Shown here one piece after another: positions 61,618 through 64,000 of a DNA stretch of 64,000 bases. The stretch is from Phallusia mammillata (taxonomy: Eukaryota; Chordata; Ascidiacea; Phlebobranchia; Ascidiidae), in NCBI GenBank assembly GCA_003260075.1, contig QLIY01000001.1, positions 310,001 through 374,000 of the forward strand, given 5' to 3'. Both the position numbers and the translations under genes were made by a program. The notes beneath the pieces are model-generated. The model saw only the letters and a program-made list of their open reading frames with translations. It was not told where the DNA came from and did no database searches. Each line of letters begins with the position of its first letter. Within the stretch, counting starts at the first letter, position 1.

Positions 61618-63829
61618 ACACTGTGCACTGTCTGCAGCTTATCATTTTTTCTTTAATACATTAAAACCCAGTTAACGCACTGAACAAATGGACCGTTTTG
61701 TCTCTTCCATGTCATTGGCACATGGTTGTATTTCACAAGACCAGACCAAAACCACTTTTATGCCGCCAACCGTTTTTTTTTCACGGCATACCTTGAATTC
61801 TCGCCAAGTATTGTTTGGTAATTAGTTGTACTTTAAGGAATCGTTGAGCTTTAAATTTGAGTTTGTTGGCTACTTTAACTTTTAAATCGTTTTTTTGGCA
61901 CGTGGTAATGTTTTAACCAATCATATTGTGTTGCAGAAAGCGAGGATGGTGGTAACCATGGAGACGGACCTCGTAATCAGGCGTCTGGTGATAACAATGA
62001 CACCACCGGTAAAGGTACGTTGCAAACACCTATACCATATTTATTTACAGCAACACGTAATATCAGTGCGGCCTTTCAAAATGTCGGGTTATGAAGCCCC
62101 CCCCCCTTTATTTACAGCAACACGTAATATCAGTGCGGCCTTTCAAAATGTCGGAAGAATTTCTGAAGAAAAATTCGTTAAGATCTCCGAATACGTGGTT
62201 ATACTTTGACGTAACCGACAAAGGACAAAAAACCACAAACACGCGAAGCTTGTACGTCACAATCATATTGCGTAACCGCCTTGATTTCATTCCGTGTCAA
62301 GTTTAATTCTAATGCGTTACGTAACCGGGCTGTCAAGACAAATGTCATTATTGCTCGGTGGATGTGATGTACAGTCGCTGCTTGTGCTTGGTGCTTGAAT
62401 TGATTCGGAAAAGCATTACTTATTCATTGAAGTCGTTTTGTCCCACCAACGTCTAATTGCTGTTGGATTCAACTCAACAACCCTGCTTGGCTTGTCACTT
62501 CACTTGAACTTGAACTGAAACACGCACTTGAGACTGAAGTTTTCGAAAACCCTCTTTCCTTACACTTTTATCAAATACCGGTTGGTTAGGTTTAAACTTT
62601 ACGACAGTAAAGAGTTAAAACCTTTAACAATTAAGATTTAAAAACTGGACTTTCTGGTTGACATCAGTATTTATTTCCAGTTCAGAATAGGCGTAATAAT
62701 GGAAAAATAAATTCTTTCAAGTTTTAAAGGGGTTTTATGCCAGGCATCGATCAACACCCCCCCCCCTGGTTGACATCAGTATTTATTTCCAGTTCAGAAT
62801 AGGCGTAATAATGGGAAAATAAATTCTTCAAGTTTTAAAGGGGTTTTATGCCAGGCATCGATCAACAAAAACGTTTTGGCGATTTTGAATTTTGATCGAT
62901 AGGCAATGACAGGTTGGACAATGTATTCTCTAATTATTCGAGTGTTTCTGGCTGATGTAACTTCCCCAGAAGCTGAACATAAGTGGACAGTGCTTCGAAA
63001 TATCGGTTTAATAGTTTTTCCAAAACTTGAAGTTTAAAGGGTTCACATGGCTACAGGTTGACGTTATATTTATACTGTCCATCATCTGTGAATGTTGTCA
63101 TTACATTTGACGTTTTACTTTTACGGCACCACCAGGGGCACAATATGGACCTAATAAACCCTGTCAAAGTAATCACCTCGTGTCAATCATGTGATCAGCT
63201 GTGGGTAAATCCCCATGGACTTCCTGACGTCATGGCTTATGTATGTGAACGTCAGCGCAGTAGTTGTTATATTTAGTGGAAATGTTAATGTTTTCATGTG
63301 ACAGCCGGTGGTTAAGTTGGCAGCCCTGTAACACCCTGCAGTTATGACAAGTTGCCGCGTTATGACTTGTATTGTGATGTAACATGACCTATGTTATGAC
63401 GTAAAAAGCAGCTGGCCGCACTTTTGGGTGACACGCCCACATTTTGGGATGACCACGCCCACTTTGGGGGAAAATTTTTCCCGTGAGAGGAGAGGCAGAC
63501 AACACAATAGAAACTAGTTGATGTTGATAATTACCTAAACCGTTGTTGGGTTGTTAAATACGATTCCCTGTCGTCTTTATTTGACCGATACTGTATTCAT
63601 TACTCTATAGACCTGGATTTTTTATATTGTAGGTCAGGATTTGAGGGCTACGTTGCGTATTTAAGCAAGGGTTTCGTTTTGCAGACTCCTCTGGTAAACC
63701 TGATCACGTGACCCCGCCTCAAACTGATCACGTGACGCCATCATCGGATCACGTGACACCGCCTCAAGCGGATCCTGTGGACGTTTCCAGCAACGCTCCA
63801 ACACAGACCACCACAGGACACGAATCCGG
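49583..63829 (+). CDS. ipmk: Inositol polyphosphate multikinase, C-terminal exons beyond window
   Basis: IPMK phosphorylates inositol phosphates (for example IP3 to IP5) in nucleus and cytoplasm. The first exon has an acceptor at 49581-49582 and the ATG at 49627. Coding exons: 49627-49696, 50012-50137, 50826-51008, 51334-51506, 51674-51755, 52233-52338, 54228-54427, 61937-62014, 63685-63829 (387 codons so far, phases consistent). Visible motifs: SHQVAGHRFGQGRLGI, the ATP-site lysine in SILKPVQPPPRGGREVSFY (Lys77), the catalytic PSILDIKIG (142-150, family PxxxDxKxG), SYDPDA, ELGFQLLGMR, YGRSLTKG and SSLLLIYEG (253-261). The last two exons encode a low-complexity acidic linker with repeats. The conserved DFAH exon expected at the end is not in the window. 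Exon 7 has a broken extra copy at 54114-54182. The leading acceptor could receive a spliced leader, as is common in tunicates, or an untranslated exon. Confidence 0.92.
54082..54182 (+). pseudogene. Truncated duplicate of IPMK exon 7
   Basis: Repeats 54195-54295 with one silent change, including the acceptor and the codons up to GSSDS, then stops at a C-run (54183-54194). A C-run also precedes it (54056-54081). It lacks a donor and is probably the other allele. Confidence 0.8.
56152..56568 (+). other. Unexplained 138-codon open frame in IPMK intron
   Basis: Open for 138 codons from ATG to stop in locally more GC-rich, apparently unique sequence. It has no recognised domain, signal peptide or splice context. 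It is noted because its length is uncommon in this AT-rich intron. Chance remains the default explanation. Confidence 0.15.
57430..57649 (+). mobile_element. hAT-type MITE in IPMK intron
   Basis: Ends CAGTGGTTTTTTACC and GGTTGGGAACCACTG. The interior matches 9675-9896. No transposase. Confidence 0.75.
57739..58074 (+). CDS. Unrecognised 111-codon open frame in IPMK intron
   Basis: A single uninterrupted frame starting MDKILRKINLKGLMPNIRKP and ending in SLPPS with a TAA. It is very basic at the N-terminus (many Lys/Arg), with a mixed, protein-like composition later (for example TLSLITWLRALDKLSRLDWM). An acceptor-like tag lies directly before the ATG, and a hAT MITE ends 90 bp upstream. I do not recognise a family. 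It may be an intronic single-exon gene, a retrocopy or an alternative exon, or chance. A 119-codon antisense frame overlaps it and looks less protein-like. Confidence 0.3.
   Translation: MDKILRKINLKGLMPNIRKPKFKNFIKLLKKRDDVINRFAPTKRWGASTLSLITWLRALDKLSRLDWMSGFTKAKFFLIESVYQSSGFNPHREIRDPQNYRHFLMESLPPS
58942..59053 (+). mobile_element. Mariner/pogo-like MITE
   Basis: Begins TACAGTTAACCTCCGTTAA and ends GTTTACTGTA, with TA at both ends as expected for a Tc1/mariner-type target duplication. It is related to 31073-31328 and 60391-60562, which share ACCGGACCCGTTTGGACC-like and CATTTGTACCT segments. Confidence 0.65.
60391..60562 (+). mobile_element. Mariner/pogo-like MITE
   Basis: Shares AATCCGGA...GTTTGGACCAAAA and TTGTACCTCAAGTTTTGTCC with the element at 31073. 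It ends in CCTAGGTTAACTGTA. Confidence 0.65.
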
Positions 63830-64000
63830 GTCAGTGCAGTTTAAACCTAATGTTTTTGGACAATTTTTGTCATCGCACTAACGCGCCCTGACCACAGAGT
63901 TTAACCACATCTATTTGTAGATTCACAACCGCGGTATTGTATGTAGCCATTACTCGTCTTAATGCTAGATTGTTCCAGCCTACACCTTGTCATCTGCATG

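Larger units (their letters stand above)
54428..61936 (+). other. Large IPMK intron
   Basis: About 7.5 kb. It holds duplicated blocks around C-runs (55084, 55338, 58607, 61378, 61580), a hAT-type MITE (57430-57649), mariner/pogo-like MITEs (58942-59053, 60391-60562) and open frames at 56152-56568, 57739-58074 and 60097-60378. Only the middle frame looks possibly real. Confidence 0.5.
43839..62766 (-). repeat. C-run junction block 4 (15 runs, all C)
   Basis: Runs at 43839, 44324, 44808, 45334, 45667, 45916 (23 C), 54056 (26 C), 54183, 55084, 55338, 58607, 61378, 61580 (36 C), 62097 and 62757. Copy pairs include 45215-45333 and 45344-45460, 54930-55083 and 55094-55235, 58495-58606 and 58617-58740, 61080-61377 and 61389-61579, 62657-62756 and 62767-62870. 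Confidence 0.8.

Noticed and set aside
564-62766. G-runs as G-quadruplexes, telomere-like or CRISPR-like elements
   Set aside because: They are single uninterrupted runs with variable unrelated flanks, no repeat-spacer pattern and no telomere motif; the allelic-copy structure explains them better.

Overview
The window looks like a nuclear segment of a tunicate genome, probably Ciona or a close relative. It is AT-rich. Its genes are compact and multi-exonic with GT-AG introns of about 0.1-7.5 kb, it carries many short non-autonomous transposons, and allelic copies of the same sequence differ by several percent. The species is inferred from gene content and style, not proven. No bacterial-type operons, CRISPR arrays or phage-like features were seen.

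Layout. (1) 1-13004 (+): the 3' part of an UNC5/netrin-receptor-like gene (Ig, two thrombospondin type-1 repeats, one membrane span, an unusual cytoplasmic tail that ends without ZU5, UPA or death domain). (2) 14104-26517 (-): a 16-exon gene, reconstructed here with consistent splice phases, for a secreted protein of about 765 residues that resembles clan GH-D (GH36/raffinose-synthase-like) glycoside hydrolases. (3) 27976-36073 (+): a carotenoid cleavage oxygenase (BCO/RPE65 family) with all four iron-binding histidines. (4) 33695-35696 (-): a stathmin-like gene lying entirely inside the last intron of the oxygenase gene, on the other strand. (5) 36240-39570: intergenic DNA with a 110-bp minisatellite and hAT-type MITEs. 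(6) 39571-42367 (+): a very short boule/DAZ-like RNA-binding protein in three exons. (7) 43031-47103 (-): an eight-exon aquaglyceroporin. (8) 49583-end (+): inositol polyphosphate multikinase (IPMK), whose last exons lie beyond the window. Its large intron (54428-61936) holds MITEs and a 111-codon open frame of unknown nature.

The genes do not form a pathway. They are neighbours with separate roles: axon guidance receptor, secreted glycosidase-like enzyme, carotenoid metabolism, microtubule regulation, germline-type RNA binding, glycerol/water transport and inositol phosphate signalling.

The strongest unexplained structure is not a gene. About 48 runs of roughly 10 G or C (a few much longer) are spread over the window. 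Nearly every run separates two near-identical neighbouring copies of the flanking DNA. The runs are all G from 564 to 20251, all C from 21879 to 34737, all G from 37587 to 39208 and all C from 43839 to 62766. The best explanation is an assembly signature: two haplotypes placed end to end through homopolymer junctions, in contigs of alternating orientation. It breaks or duplicates several exons, so gene models here should be read with that in mind.
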